Below are positions 54,696-63,972 of a stretch of DNA of 64,000 nt, one piece after another. How positions within the stretch are numbered: position 1 is the stretch's first letter; each line of letters opens with the position of its first letter. The stretch lies in assembly GCF_000153205.1 (NCBI RefSeq), contig NZ_CH672427.1, positions 1,962,541 through 2,026,540 on the forward strand. Direction: 5' to 3'. A program made the translations under genes and the position numbers. The notes below the pieces were generated by a model. It was not told the DNA's origin, did no database searches, and worked only from the letters and a program-made list of their open reading frames with translations. This DNA is from Nitrococcus mobilis Nb-231. GTDB taxonomy: Bacteria > Pseudomonadota > Gammaproteobacteria > Nitrococcales > Nitrococcaceae.

Positions 54696-55948
54696 ACGAG
54701 ACAGGCGTACCTGTTCAAACCACCTCGCGGCGTTTCGTGGTCTATTGGCGTCAGGCAGATTGGGGCTTTTTCCACCGGCGCAATGAGGCGTTTACACGAA
54801 CACTCGCGGCGCAAGGCTCGGTCGATGAAGTCGTTCATCTCGAGACGATCAGCCTCAAGGGATTGGTGGCGAGTGCTGCTCGCGCGCTCCTCCTGCGTAA
54901 TCCGCGGCTGCGTTCGGTTTACCGCCTGCACGTGCGCAAGGCCCTAGCGTGCCGGCCAGTCCGCATCGATGAACGATTGCTGGTCAAATCAATGTTGATT
55001 GTGGCGCGCTCTGAACGAATCTGGCTCGAGCGCCTCAACCGCTGGCTCTTTCATCGGCAAGCGCGGCGCCTACGCGCTTCGAAGCAGACCGTTTTACTGG
55101 CCTATCCACCGGCTATTTATCTGCAGGAACTGAGAGCTGCGCTGCAGCCTGATCTCACGCTGGCGGACCTGGTGGATGACGTACCGGCCCAGGAATACGC
55201 CCCCCGCCGTCGGGCGGCGCTGGAAAAAGCGTTCGTGGAAATTCTGCCGCTGTGCGCTGCGGTCTTCGCCACTTCCGAAAGCCTAGCGCAACGCTACGGG
55301 ACCCACGCACCGTCAGGCATCGAGTTTCTTCCTAATGGAGTCAAACCCTTGGACCCCCTTGTCTGCGACGAGCACGAACGAGTGCCCAGCCGGCTCCCAC
55401 GGGTCGGTTACACCGGCACACTTAATCGCACCCTGGATCGCTCGCTGATCGAGTACCTGTTGAGCCATAACCCGAATGTGGAGTTCGTCCTCATCGGGCC
55501 GGTGGAGCCAACGGCAGGGGAGTTCATACAGCGGCTCACGGCACGCTTTCCCAATTGCCGCTATCTCGGCCGCAAACGACACGATGAGCTGCAGTCGCAT
55601 ATGGCGGACTGCGACGTCTTAGTAAACCTCAAGCGCGCCGATGCCGGCACGCGCGGCAATGACTCGATCAAATTGTATGAATACCTCGCCACCGGCAAGC
55701 CCGTGGTGAGTACACCCATTGCACCGGCTGACCGCCTGCGCGACGTGGTCTATGTAGCTAAGGATAAGACCCAATTTCACCGTTTGCTGCAATGTGCGCT
55801 GGCGGAAAAAGCCCCGGGAAAACGCCAGCAACGCCGTCGCATCGCCGCCGCTAACACCTGGGACCGGCGGGTCGCACGGATACTCGAACGCGTGGAACAA
55901 CTCTATGGCGGTGATTCCGGCCAGCCACAAGAGGCAAAACGCGCATGA
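54692..55948 (+). CDS. GT4-type glycosyltransferase
   Basis: This is a 418-aa GT-B enzyme. The N-terminal domain has FVVYWRQADWGFFHRRNEAF. Then LADLVDDVPAQEY and FATSESLAQRYG...IEFLPNGVKP mark the domain boundary. PRVGYTGTLNRTLDRSLIEYLL and the C-terminal donor-site motif DSIKLYEYLATGKPVVSTPI (with the family glutamate) follow. It likely adds a sugar in repeat-unit assembly. First large gene of the plus-strand operon. Confidence 0.87.
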   Translation: MNETGVPVQTTSRRFVVYWRQADWGFFHRRNEAFTRTLAAQGSVDEVVHLETISLKGLVASAARALLLRNPRLRSVYRLHVRKALACRPVRIDERLLVKSMLIVARSERIWLERLNRWLFHRQARRLRASKQTVLLAYPPAIYLQELRAALQPDLTLADLVDDVPAQEYAPRRRAALEKAFVEILPLCAAVFATSESLAQRYGTHAPSGIEFLPNGVKPLDPLVCDEHERVPSRLPRVGYTGTLNRTLDRSLIEYLLSHNPNVEFVLIGPVEPTAGEFIQRLTARFPNCRYLGRKRHDELQSHMADCDVLVNLKRADAGTRGNDSIKLYEYLATGKPVVSTPIAPADRLRDVVYVAKDKTQFHRLLQCALAEKAPGKRQQRRRIAAANTWDRRVARILERVEQLYGGDSGQPQEAKRA

Positions 55949-56154
55949 ACCTGCATCGAAGCGGTGCCTACGCGGCCGGCTGGGCACTGATCCAGAAGCC
56001 CGGCTACCACGCGCGGATCAAGCTCGGCCCGGCCCATAAAGATTGCGCGTTTTGGGCGAGTATCTTCATCGGCGTCGCGGCACCGACTCAGCGTCAAGCG
56101 CTCTGGTGGCTGCTCGCCCGCCGAACACCAGCACATGGAGTGCTGCGGTCATGA
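55945..56154 (+). CDS. 69-aa protein overlapping both neighbours
   Basis: The ATG at 55945 overlaps the GT4 stop (ATGA) and its own stop overlaps the sulfotransferase start (ATGA). The sequence begins MNLHRSGAYAAGWALIQKPG and has one mildly hydrophobic stretch (CAFWASIFIGVAA). The double coupling argues that it is translated. No family is recognised. Confidence 0.5.
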   Translation: MNLHRSGAYAAGWALIQKPGYHARIKLGPAHKDCAFWASIFIGVAAPTQRQALWWLLARRTPAHGVLRS

Positions 56155-57200
56155 CAGAAGACTCGCCGATTTTCATCGTCGGCATGCCCCATTCCGGAAC
56201 AACGCTGCTGCAGGCATCGCTCGCCGCGCACCCGCAGATTGCGATCGCTCCGCAAACGCGTTTCTTGAGCTATTGGGTGCCACATCATCCAACAGCCGAG
56301 CCGCAGGACGAGCGTGATTTCGAGCGTTTTTGGACCGAATTCGTGGACAGCTCTCAGTTCCAGAATTTGGGACTGGATGCGGACACCTTATACGATCGGC
56401 TGCTCGCCAGGGGCGTTCCTACGTTCAAAACGGTGTTCTCGACCCTACTGCGTGCACACGCCTGGCGCTGCGGCAAACCCCAGTGGGGCGAACAGACATC
56501 CAGCCACCGCTGCTATATCGGCCAATTGCTGGACTGGTATCCGAGCGCACGCATCATTTACATGCTGCGCGACCCGCGGGCGATAGTCGCATCGTTACTG
56601 GACGCGCCATGGACCAACGCGGCCCCGGAATTCCACGCCGCGCACTGGCGTGACAGCATCCAGGCACTGCTGCGTTGGGGGTGCGACGAGCGGCTCTACC
56701 GGGTCCACTACGAAGCGCTGTTGATCGATCCGGAAGCCGTGCTGCGCAAAGTCTGCGCTTTCCTCGGCGAACCGTTCGATCCCGCCGTGCTGGCTCGTTG
56801 CGAGGCAACCGTAACCACCCCGGCAAGCCATGCAAAGTGGGGGCGACGCCATTTGAGCAATGCCCTCGGCCCTCTTCGCACGGACTGTTTGACCAAATGG
56901 CAGTTGCGACTCACGCCGAATCAAGTCGCGATCGTGGAATACCTAACCCGGAAAGGCATGCTCCGCTACGGCTATGAATTGAGCTCGGAGGGACCCGGAG
57001 CTCTGCTCTGGTCCACGCTCATGCTCAAGCGCCTTTGGGCACGAGTGAAACTACAGAGCAATCGGCTACGAGGACAAACCGCACGTCCGATCGACCCGCC
57101 GTCATGGGTAAGCGACCAAGCGCAACCCGCCATGGGAGTAGACCGAAAAACCGACGAAGAGGCTGCGGACGCTCAGCAACGGCAGTCGCTAGGACCATGA
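56151..57200 (+). CDS. Sulfotransferase family protein
   Basis: This is a 349-aa protein. The phosphosulfate loop is IFIVGMPHSGTTLLQASLAAHP (residues ~7-28); the 3'-phosphate motif is ARIIYMLRDPRAIVASLL (~residue 138); YRVHYEALLIDPEAVLRKVCAFLGEPFDP is the typical late segment. The C-terminal ~50 residues are polar and probably disordered. It is predicted to sulfate the exopolysaccharide or its precursor. Third sulfotransferase-type gene in the window (one is a pseudogene). Confidence 0.87.
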   Translation: MTEDSPIFIVGMPHSGTTLLQASLAAHPQIAIAPQTRFLSYWVPHHPTAEPQDERDFERFWTEFVDSSQFQNLGLDADTLYDRLLARGVPTFKTVFSTLLRAHAWRCGKPQWGEQTSSHRCYIGQLLDWYPSARIIYMLRDPRAIVASLLDAPWTNAAPEFHAAHWRDSIQALLRWGCDERLYRVHYEALLIDPEAVLRKVCAFLGEPFDPAVLARCEATVTTPASHAKWGRRHLSNALGPLRTDCLTKWQLRLTPNQVAIVEYLTRKGMLRYGYELSSEGPGALLWSTLMLKRLWARVKLQSNRLRGQTARPIDPPSWVSDQAQPAMGVDRKTDEEAADAQQRQSLGP

Positions 57201-57272
57201 TCGGTCGGGCGGAGCAAATGCACAGCCAGCCGGCAAGTACGGTTCGGCATACACGTAAGGCGAGAAATCACG

Positions 57273-58415
57273 ATGATGAACGAGGTCTTCGCATACCTGC
57301 TCATTTTCTTATTCGTGGCTCTACTGACCGATTTTCTCCGACGGCAGGCGCACAGTGTCGGTCTGATGGATTATCCTTCCAGCCGCAAACGCCATCAAAA
57401 GCCCGTGCCACCGGTGGGCGGGGAAGCGATTTTCATCGGCTGCCTGATCTCCGTTCTGGCGCTCGGCGTACCCATGACGCACGTTGCGGGCCTGTTCGCC
57501 ATTGGCGCGATCATCGTGCTGACCGGGGCGCTGGACGATTACTATAATTTTTCTCCCCGATCGCGTCTGCTCGCTCAAACCGCAGCCGCGCTCGCCATGG
57601 CGCTGCTCGGCGGCGCCACCGTCGAACAGCTCGGCGCCATCGCGCCCGACGGGCAGGTTTTTCATCTACACGCCTTTGCCGTGCCCTTCACGGTGCTCGG
57701 TGTCGTAGGCGTGATTAACGCGCTCAACATGGTAGACGGCATGGATGGGCTCTCCGGCAGTCTGGCACTCGTGGCGTTGATCGCGCTCGCATTGATAGCA
57801 CAGGTAGGCCAGGCACCCGTGATTCTAGCCATGGTGCTGGTCATGGCGAGCGGCATCGCCGCATTTTTGACGCTCAACTTACGCTCCCCCTGGCGCTGGC
57901 GTGCATCGGTTTTTCTCGGTGATGCGGGCAGTATGTTTCTCGGATTTGCACTATCCTGGTTCATTATCCGGTTATCCCAGGATCCCGTCTCGGCCATGTC
58001 GCCGGTCACTGGGCTTTGGCTTCTGACCATACCGCTATTCGATGTCCTCTTCGCCTTGGGACGGCGTATCCTCAGTGGGCATCACCCATTCCTCGCTGAC
58101 CGGCAGCATCTACACCACTTCTTCCTGCGCGTGGGGTTTTCGGTCAGTCAGACACTCGGGCTGATTCTCGCATTCGCCATCGCCAGCGCCGCCATAGGTA
58201 CCGCGGGGGAGTTCCTCGATATACCCGATCGCGCGATGCTGCTCGCTTTCTGTGGTCTGTTCGCTCTGTACTGCCTCACCATGACCCTCGCCTGGCGGGC
58301 CTACCCGCGGATCAGATACCGGCTCGCCCAACGCCGGCGTCATCGTGGTGCCAGCACTACCTTGCCGGTGCTGGCCAGGGCGCGCGCCACGGGTATTCGC
58401 GAACTGCCGCGCTGA
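57273..58415 (+). CDS. WecA/MraY-family polyprenyl-phosphate sugar-1-phosphate transferase
   Basis: This is a 380-aa membrane enzyme with about ten helices. Catalytic motifs are LTGALDDYYNFSPRSRL (Mg-binding DD), INALNMVDGMDGLSGSLA (NxxNxxDGxDGL) and VFLGDAGSMFLGF. It transfers a sugar-1-phosphate (HexNAc in WecA) to undecaprenyl phosphate, the priming step for the polysaccharide. The C-terminus extends into a basic tail. It sits directly before the chain-length kinase gene (11-bp gap). Confidence 0.92.
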   Translation: MMNEVFAYLLIFLFVALLTDFLRRQAHSVGLMDYPSSRKRHQKPVPPVGGEAIFIGCLISVLALGVPMTHVAGLFAIGAIIVLTGALDDYYNFSPRSRLLAQTAAALAMALLGGATVEQLGAIAPDGQVFHLHAFAVPFTVLGVVGVINALNMVDGMDGLSGSLALVALIALALIAQVGQAPVILAMVLVMASGIAAFLTLNLRSPWRWRASVFLGDAGSMFLGFALSWFIIRLSQDPVSAMSPVTGLWLLTIPLFDVLFALGRRILSGHHPFLADRQHLHHFFLRVGFSVSQTLGLILAFAIASAAIGTAGEFLDIPDRAMLLAFCGLFALYCLTMTLAWRAYPRIRYRLAQRRRHRGASTTLPVLARARATGIRELPR

Positions 58416-58426
58416 TGGCCTAGCCT

Positions 58427-60655
58427 ATGAACAGGAAACGATCGAGCCACCTACTGGAACTTAGAACCGGACCGCAGTCGGCGGCCTATTCACCGGTCGA
58501 ACCGCACTGGACGGAAACGGCCCAGCCGGGGCAGGAAACCGGGCTGCTCGAGTATCTCCGCGTGTTGGTACGCCACCGCCTACTGATTATCGGCGTGGTG
58601 ACAATGGCTCTATTGGCGGCGCTGAGCTACGGCCTGCTTCAGACACCCCTGTATCAGGGGGTAATGACCCTGCACATGCGGGCCAATCCGCCGGTCTATG
58701 TCCACGCGCTGCAGGACCTGCAGACGCCGACTGATACCAAAATGTTCTATGTCACGCAAATGGACATCATCCGAAGTCGAGCGGTGGCCGAGCGAGTGGC
58801 CGAGCGGCTGACCCCAGAGCAGCGCAAGCAGCTACGCAGTCCGCCGGCTGTGACCAACTATTTGGCGAGCCTCGTGAACACGCTCTGGAATCAGGTACGC
58901 GACTGGCTGGGCCTCGACGAATCGGATCAAACTGCTCTTGCAGCGGATCCGCAACGGGCGAGCCGTGCCTTAGTCAAACAGATCCAGAATAACCTGAGCG
59001 TTATCCGGCGCAAGGATAGCGAGCTCGTGGAAATCCAGTATTATGCACCGACGCCGGAGCTCGCGGCCCGGATCGCCAATCTACTCGGCGAGTCCTACCG
59101 TGCCACGCAGATCGATCAACGTCTGACGGTCAGTAAAGAAGTCCACGCCTGGCTCTCTGAACAGCTGAACAAACTCGGCGCGAATCTCTCCCGAGCCGAA
59201 CGCTCGCTGCAGCAGTACAAAGAGCAACAACAGCTACTCGACTCCAAGAATCTCGAGCAAATAAAGTCTACGCAGCTTTCCGGCCTCACGCAGAATTTGC
59301 TCGAAGCACGAGCTGAGCGCATGCGCGCTGAGGTGCTTTATCAGCAGGTTCAAGACGCCGACAGCGTGGCCGCCTTGAGCGCCGTGCTGAACAATCCGGG
59401 GATCCAACCACTCAAGATGCAGCAAGGCACCTTGCGCGCCAAGCTTGAGAATCTGAGAACCCATTACGGAGAGAACGCCCCCAAGATACAGGCCATCCGT
59501 GCGGAGCTCGAATCCACTTCGGCTCGGTTGCATCAGGAAATCGATCGCGCCGTAACATCCATTCGCGAGCAGTACGAAGAGGCCAAGCAACGCGAACGCC
59601 AGCTCGAAAAGGCGGAGCAAGAACTCGGTGAAGGCGTACGCAGCCGATCCGCCGAAGCATTGCAACTCGCCACTCTGGAGCGCGAGGTCGAGACCAACCG
59701 CGAGCTTTTCGAGGCGTTTCGCGACCGAATCAAGGAAATCAGCCTCGCAGACACCATGGGCGCCAGCGGCATCCAGATCCTGGACCGCTCGTTACCACCG
59801 AATGCGCCTTTCTCGCCGAACTTCTCCCGCCTGCTTGGCATCGCTGGAGTGCTCAGCCTGTTCTTGGGGATCGGACTTGCGTTCCTGTTGGAGAATCTGC
59901 GCCGCACCTTCCACACTTCCCAGGCCGCGGGACAGCGGCTTCAGCTCAGAGACCTGGGTGTTATGCCGAGAGTGCGCCTGCAGCGGCCGGCCACCCTATC
60001 GCGCCTGGCGGTGCTGGAGCCGGAATCAGCGTTCACCGAAGCGCTTGGCAGCATCCGCGCCCGCCTCCAGGTGAGTGATCCCAGCGGCACCGGACCCCAG
60101 TTGGTGATCGTCACCTCCGCGGTCCAAGGGGAGGGTAAGAGCACACTCAGCAACAATCTCGCCTCCAGCTACAGCCAGCTCGGGCCTACCTTGCTGGTGG
60201 ATGCCGATCTGCGCCATCCCAGCCTCTCCAGCGGCTGGAAGCGTGCCGGGCTGACCGAGTTCGTGCTCGGCAAGGCGCCGTTGGGAGGCTGCATTTACCG
60301 CGACAACATCTCTCCGAACCTCTTCGTCATAGGCAAGGGCGACACCCTGGTCAATCCGCTGGAGTTCTTCGCGACCGCGGATCTGGCAGGCGCTTTTACC
60401 GAGCTACGCAGGCACTTCAACAAGATCATCGTGGATACCGCCCCGGTGCTCAGCGTAAGCGATGTCGAAACGTTGGGAATGTATACCGACGGCGCCATTC
60501 TCGCGGTCAAGGCGGGGAAAACACCCAGCGAGGCCGTGGCCGAGGCGTACCGACGGCTCCAGGAGGCCCACGTACGGGTGCTTGGGATCATTCTGACTCA
60601 AGCCAATATGGGGGAGGTGGCCCGCTATGGCGGTTACGTCTATGGACCTTATTGA
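58427..60655 (+). CDS. Wzc-like tyrosine autokinase with Wzz chain-length domain
   Basis: This is a 742-aa inner-membrane protein. The N-terminal Wzz domain starts with a helix at ~48-70, has a periplasmic coiled coil (~245-450, rich in Glu/Gln/Arg) and a second helix near 485. The cytoplasmic BY-kinase has Walker A SAVQGEGKSTLSNNLA, Walker A' TLLVDADLRHPSL and Walker B KIIVDTAPVLSVSD. The short C-terminal Tyr cluster (YGGYVYGPY) is the autophosphorylation tail. It controls polymer length and export in Wzx/Wzy systems. LTQANMGE replaces the more usual NxVD motif. Confidence 0.92.
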   Translation: MNRKRSSHLLELRTGPQSAAYSPVEPHWTETAQPGQETGLLEYLRVLVRHRLLIIGVVTMALLAALSYGLLQTPLYQGVMTLHMRANPPVYVHALQDLQTPTDTKMFYVTQMDIIRSRAVAERVAERLTPEQRKQLRSPPAVTNYLASLVNTLWNQVRDWLGLDESDQTALAADPQRASRALVKQIQNNLSVIRRKDSELVEIQYYAPTPELAARIANLLGESYRATQIDQRLTVSKEVHAWLSEQLNKLGANLSRAERSLQQYKEQQQLLDSKNLEQIKSTQLSGLTQNLLEARAERMRAEVLYQQVQDADSVAALSAVLNNPGIQPLKMQQGTLRAKLENLRTHYGENAPKIQAIRAELESTSARLHQEIDRAVTSIREQYEEAKQRERQLEKAEQELGEGVRSRSAEALQLATLEREVETNRELFEAFRDRIKEISLADTMGASGIQILDRSLPPNAPFSPNFSRLLGIAGVLSLFLGIGLAFLLENLRRTFHTSQAAGQRLQLRDLGVMPRVRLQRPATLSRLAVLEPESAFTEALGSIRARLQVSDPSGTGPQLVIVTSAVQGEGKSTLSNNLASSYSQLGPTLLVDADLRHPSLSSGWKRAGLTEFVLGKAPLGGCIYRDNISPNLFVIGKGDTLVNPLEFFATADLAGAFTELRRHFNKIIVDTAPVLSVSDVETLGMYTDGAILAVKAGKTPSEAVAEAYRRLQEAHVRVLGIILTQANMGEVARYGGYVYGPY

Positions 60656-61736
60656 GCCGAAGGGGGCCGCGCAAGTCTACATCGTAGTGCTGAACTGGAA
60701 CGGCTGGGAAGATACGCTGGCTTGTCTGGAGAGCATCATGCGCAGCGACTACCCGGCCTTCCGCGTGATCGTCTGCGACAACGCCTCCACCGACGGCTCC
60801 CCCGAACGCATCAAAGCCTGGGCAGCCGGGAAGCTTGAACCCTTGCGCTCGCCGGCCGAAACCGAACGCCGATACTCGCCGATCGCCAAACCGATCGCGT
60901 GCCTCGAAATAACGCACGCCGAAGCGCAGACAATGGCTCGTTCGCTACCGGATGCCCCACTTACCCTCCTGCATACCGGAGGCAATCTCGGCTACGCCGG
61001 TGGCAACAATGCGGGGCTGCGTTATGCCCTGGCTCGAGGCGACGCCGATTACTGTTGGGTGTTGAACAATGACCTGGTGATCGCCTCCGATGCGTTATCC
61101 AGGTTGGTGGAGCGCATGAGCGAGCAACTCGAGGCCGGACTGTGCGGTTCGGTGCTGCTTGATTATCACGCTCCGGAACGCGTCCAGGCCCTGGGTGGCG
61201 CGACCTACAATCCCTGGCTTGGCACGCACCGCGCCATCGGCGCCGGAGCCTCGGCGGGGAGAAGAATCGATCGAGAGGCAGTGGAACGGCGGATGTCCTA
61301 TGTCATCGGTGCCGCCCTATTCGTCTCGCGCCGCTGGCTCGATGAGATTGGCCTGCTCTGCGAGGATTATTTCCTCTATTTCGAAGAAATCGACTGGGCA
61401 GTCCGCGGCCGCGGGCGCGGGCGCTTTCAACTCGCCTTCGCGCCACGCAGCCGCGTCTACCACAAAGGGGGGGGCTCCACGGGGCGACCCAGCCAATCCC
61501 CGGCAGCAGACTATCTGGCACTTCATAATCGCCTTCGGTTCACCCGCAAGCACATCCCCTGGGCGCTGCCGACGGTATGGCTCGGCTTCCTGTTGGTACT
61601 TGCCAACCGGCTGCGGCGCGGTCAATTCGATCGAATCATACCGATTTTGGCCATCATGCTGGGCGGGGCGCCGAACACTCGGCAATTTACCTCTTCAAAG
61701 AAGTCGGTTGAACGATGGCATGAACGGCAAGTCTAG
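60627..61736 (+). CDS. Family 2 glycosyltransferase (rhamnosyltransferase-like)
   Basis: This is a 369-aa GT-A enzyme. YIVVLNWNGWEDTLACLESI, VIVCDNASTDGSPERI (nucleotide-binding acids), GNLGYAGGNNAGLRYAL, CWVLNNDLVI (DxD-like), and YFLYFEEIDWAVRGRGRG are the hallmark motifs. A C-terminal hydrophobic stretch near 310 may anchor it. GGGGAGG 8 nt upstream sets the start at 60627, overlapping the kinase gene by 29 bp. Confidence 0.9.
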   Translation: MAVTSMDLIEPKGAAQVYIVVLNWNGWEDTLACLESIMRSDYPAFRVIVCDNASTDGSPERIKAWAAGKLEPLRSPAETERRYSPIAKPIACLEITHAEAQTMARSLPDAPLTLLHTGGNLGYAGGNNAGLRYALARGDADYCWVLNNDLVIASDALSRLVERMSEQLEAGLCGSVLLDYHAPERVQALGGATYNPWLGTHRAIGAGASAGRRIDREAVERRMSYVIGAALFVSRRWLDEIGLLCEDYFLYFEEIDWAVRGRGRGRFQLAFAPRSRVYHKGGGSTGRPSQSPAADYLALHNRLRFTRKHIPWALPTVWLGFLLVLANRLRRGQFDRIIPILAIMLGGAPNTRQFTSSKKSVERWHERQV

Positions 61737-63972
61737 CTCGAAAACCATTCCGTATGCAGTGGGGCGACGGCATCCGCGCGCGGGTCTTGCCGCCCTCACA
61801 AGCATCGCTGTATTGATCATGCTGCCGATCCTAACAGCGCGGGCGGCCGATGCCATTTTGGCGCGGGAGGGTCATACGGCTTATCGCATCGCCCCGGCCA
61901 CCGAGGGCACCCCGCTCACGGAGCACGCCGCCGCTGAGCTCGCGAGCTATCTCCGGCGCGTCACCGGCGCCCAGTTTGCCATTTCTTCGGCCGACTCCGG
62001 CGGGCCGGCAATCAAGCTCTCCACGGAGGCTTCCAGCGAGTTATCCCGCGAGGGCTTCCGGATTCGCTCCGCCGGTCGGGATATTCACATCACCGGCGGC
62101 AGCGCGCGCGGACTGCTCTATGGCGTCTACGCTTTTCTGGAGGACTACGTCGGCGTGCACTGGTACGGACCTGATTACACCCACATTCCGCAGCGCCCGA
62201 GCTTGACCGTTCCGGCCATCGCCCGAACCGAAGCGCCCGCATTCGCATATCGCGAGGTATTCGTACGAGAGGCGGATAAACCGGAATACAGTGCTCACAA
62301 TCGGTTGAATGGGCGTTTCGGTCATCGCCTGGTGCGCGCCATGGGCCAGTATCCCGAGGCGTTCGTACCTCTGCGCATGTTACCCATTTTTAAGCTGATC
62401 CCCCGCAAGAAATATGCAAAATCGCACCCGGAATACTACGGCGGCGGCCAGTTGCGCTTCGCCGAGCCCGAGGTGCGGCGGATCGCGCTCGAGGCACTGC
62501 GCAAAAAGCTCGAGCGATGGTCTCATGCTGATGCGCAACCGTATTACCTGCTCATCGAGCCGGCGGATCGGAACACCTATTACCGGGGTGGCACGGATGG
62601 CGAGCTCATCGCTCGCCACGGCAGCCCGGGCGCCGCGTATGTGGATTTTGTGCGCCGCCTCGCCGAACAAGTGGCCAGCGATTACCCCAACGTCACGCTG
62701 CTGGCCTTGGCCTATCAGTGGAGTCGCAAACCGCCCCGGGACATGACGCTGCCTAACAACATGGGAGTGATGTTCTCGGACATCGAGCGCGACTTTGCCC
62801 AACCGCTGCAGGCAAGTAACAATCGTGCCGTCCGCACTGACCTCAAGGGATGGAATACGCTTACCGGGCAGATACTAGTATGGACCTACATCACCAATTT
62901 TGGCGGCTATTTGCAGCCCTATCCCGATTTGCGTGCGTTGACGCAAGATGTGCCTCGGCTCGCACGCGAGCCGGCAATAACCGGCTTGTTCGCCCAAGGC
63001 GCCTATAACACGACCGGCGGCGAATTCTCCGTGCTGCGCGCCTGGGTGCTGGCGCACTTGCTCTGGGATCCAGGCCAGGATCCAGAGCAGCTCATCCAAT
63101 CCTTTCTAGAAGGCTATTACGGCGTAGCGGCGCCGCACATCGCTGCCTACATCCGTTTGCTGCACGATAGCGCGGCGCAGATTGGAGTCCGGCTAAGCGT
63201 CAAGATGCCGCCGACCGCTGCCTACCTCACGCCCCCTTTATTGCAGAAAGCAGATCGGCTCTTTGAACGTGCCGAACGCGCCGTGACCGACGATCCGACC
63301 CGCCTGCGTCACGTGCGCATCGCGCGCAGCGCCCTAGATTACGCCATCTTGGCTTCCCCTCAGGCCGAGGGCGATGGCTCGAGCTGGATCAACCGCACCG
63401 CCCGCCTCGAACGACTACAGGGTTACCTGAGGTTGTCCGGGATGCGAGCGTATCGCGAGGGCGGCGGGGCGTCTCCCAAACGGCTGCTGGAGGCATTGTC
63501 CATAGCGCGGAACGCGCCACAACCGCCGGCCGTGTGCCAAAACACACCGGCCGATGACTGTCGTTCGGTGCAGGAGCTTACGCTCGATCTCGCCGGCGGC
63601 GCACGGATGGTACCGGACCAAGCTGCCTCCGACGGCGCCGCCGTGACCATGAAAGGCGACAAACGGGTCTGGGGTATTCAGTTACCGCTCGACCGGCTGT
63701 TGCCGGACAGCGGTCGGTGGCGGGTATACATTGCGGCCCGTGTCGCCGCAGATGGCCATGCACGCGTATTGCTGCGGACCGGAATCTATCCGGGCAAGCG
63801 CCGCAGCGTCACCGTCGAAGACCTCGCTGGCGAGGGCTACCGGCTCATCGAACTGCCTGGCCTCTGGCAGCGCGGAGCGGGGCGTTACCTTTGGGTGGCT
63901 CCACCCGGCGCCAAGTCGGTGCAAGCCATTTACGTCGATCGCATCATTGCGGTCCGCGCGGACGACTCATGA
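61720..63972 (+). CDS. Exported DUF4838-type protein in the EPS operon
   Basis: This is a 750-aa protein. A signal sequence or anchor lies at ~22-45 (LAALTSIAVLIMLPILTARAA). The next ~110 residues resemble the small domain of glycoside hydrolase family 20 (AAAELASYLRRVTGAQF...GGSARGLLYGVYAFLEDYVGVHWYGPD). A barrel-like DUF4838 region follows, with YYLLIEPADRNTYY, DYPNVTLLALAYQ and YITNFGGYLQPYPDL. It is probably a periplasmic glycan-acting or -binding protein, activity unproven. It overlaps the GT2 gene by 17 bp; the next gene starts within its stop. Confidence 0.82.
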   Translation: MNGKSSSKTIPYAVGRRHPRAGLAALTSIAVLIMLPILTARAADAILAREGHTAYRIAPATEGTPLTEHAAAELASYLRRVTGAQFAISSADSGGPAIKLSTEASSELSREGFRIRSAGRDIHITGGSARGLLYGVYAFLEDYVGVHWYGPDYTHIPQRPSLTVPAIARTEAPAFAYREVFVREADKPEYSAHNRLNGRFGHRLVRAMGQYPEAFVPLRMLPIFKLIPRKKYAKSHPEYYGGGQLRFAEPEVRRIALEALRKKLERWSHADAQPYYLLIEPADRNTYYRGGTDGELIARHGSPGAAYVDFVRRLAEQVASDYPNVTLLALAYQWSRKPPRDMTLPNNMGVMFSDIERDFAQPLQASNNRAVRTDLKGWNTLTGQILVWTYITNFGGYLQPYPDLRALTQDVPRLAREPAITGLFAQGAYNTTGGEFSVLRAWVLAHLLWDPGQDPEQLIQSFLEGYYGVAAPHIAAYIRLLHDSAAQIGVRLSVKMPPTAAYLTPPLLQKADRLFERAERAVTDDPTRLRHVRIARSALDYAILASPQAEGDGSSWINRTARLERLQGYLRLSGMRAYREGGGASPKRLLEALSIARNAPQPPAVCQNTPADDCRSVQELTLDLAGGARMVPDQAASDGAAVTMKGDKRVWGIQLPLDRLLPDSGRWRVYIAARVAADGHARVLLRTGIYPGKRRSVTVEDLAGEGYRLIELPGLWQRGAGRYLWVAPPGAKSVQAIYVDRIIAVRADDS

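Noticed and set aside
61159-61719. An upstream extension of the DUF4838 frame through the GT2 gene
   Set aside because: It overlaps the GT2 gene completely, is Ser/Pro/Arg-rich, and the signal peptide clearly begins after ATG 61720.
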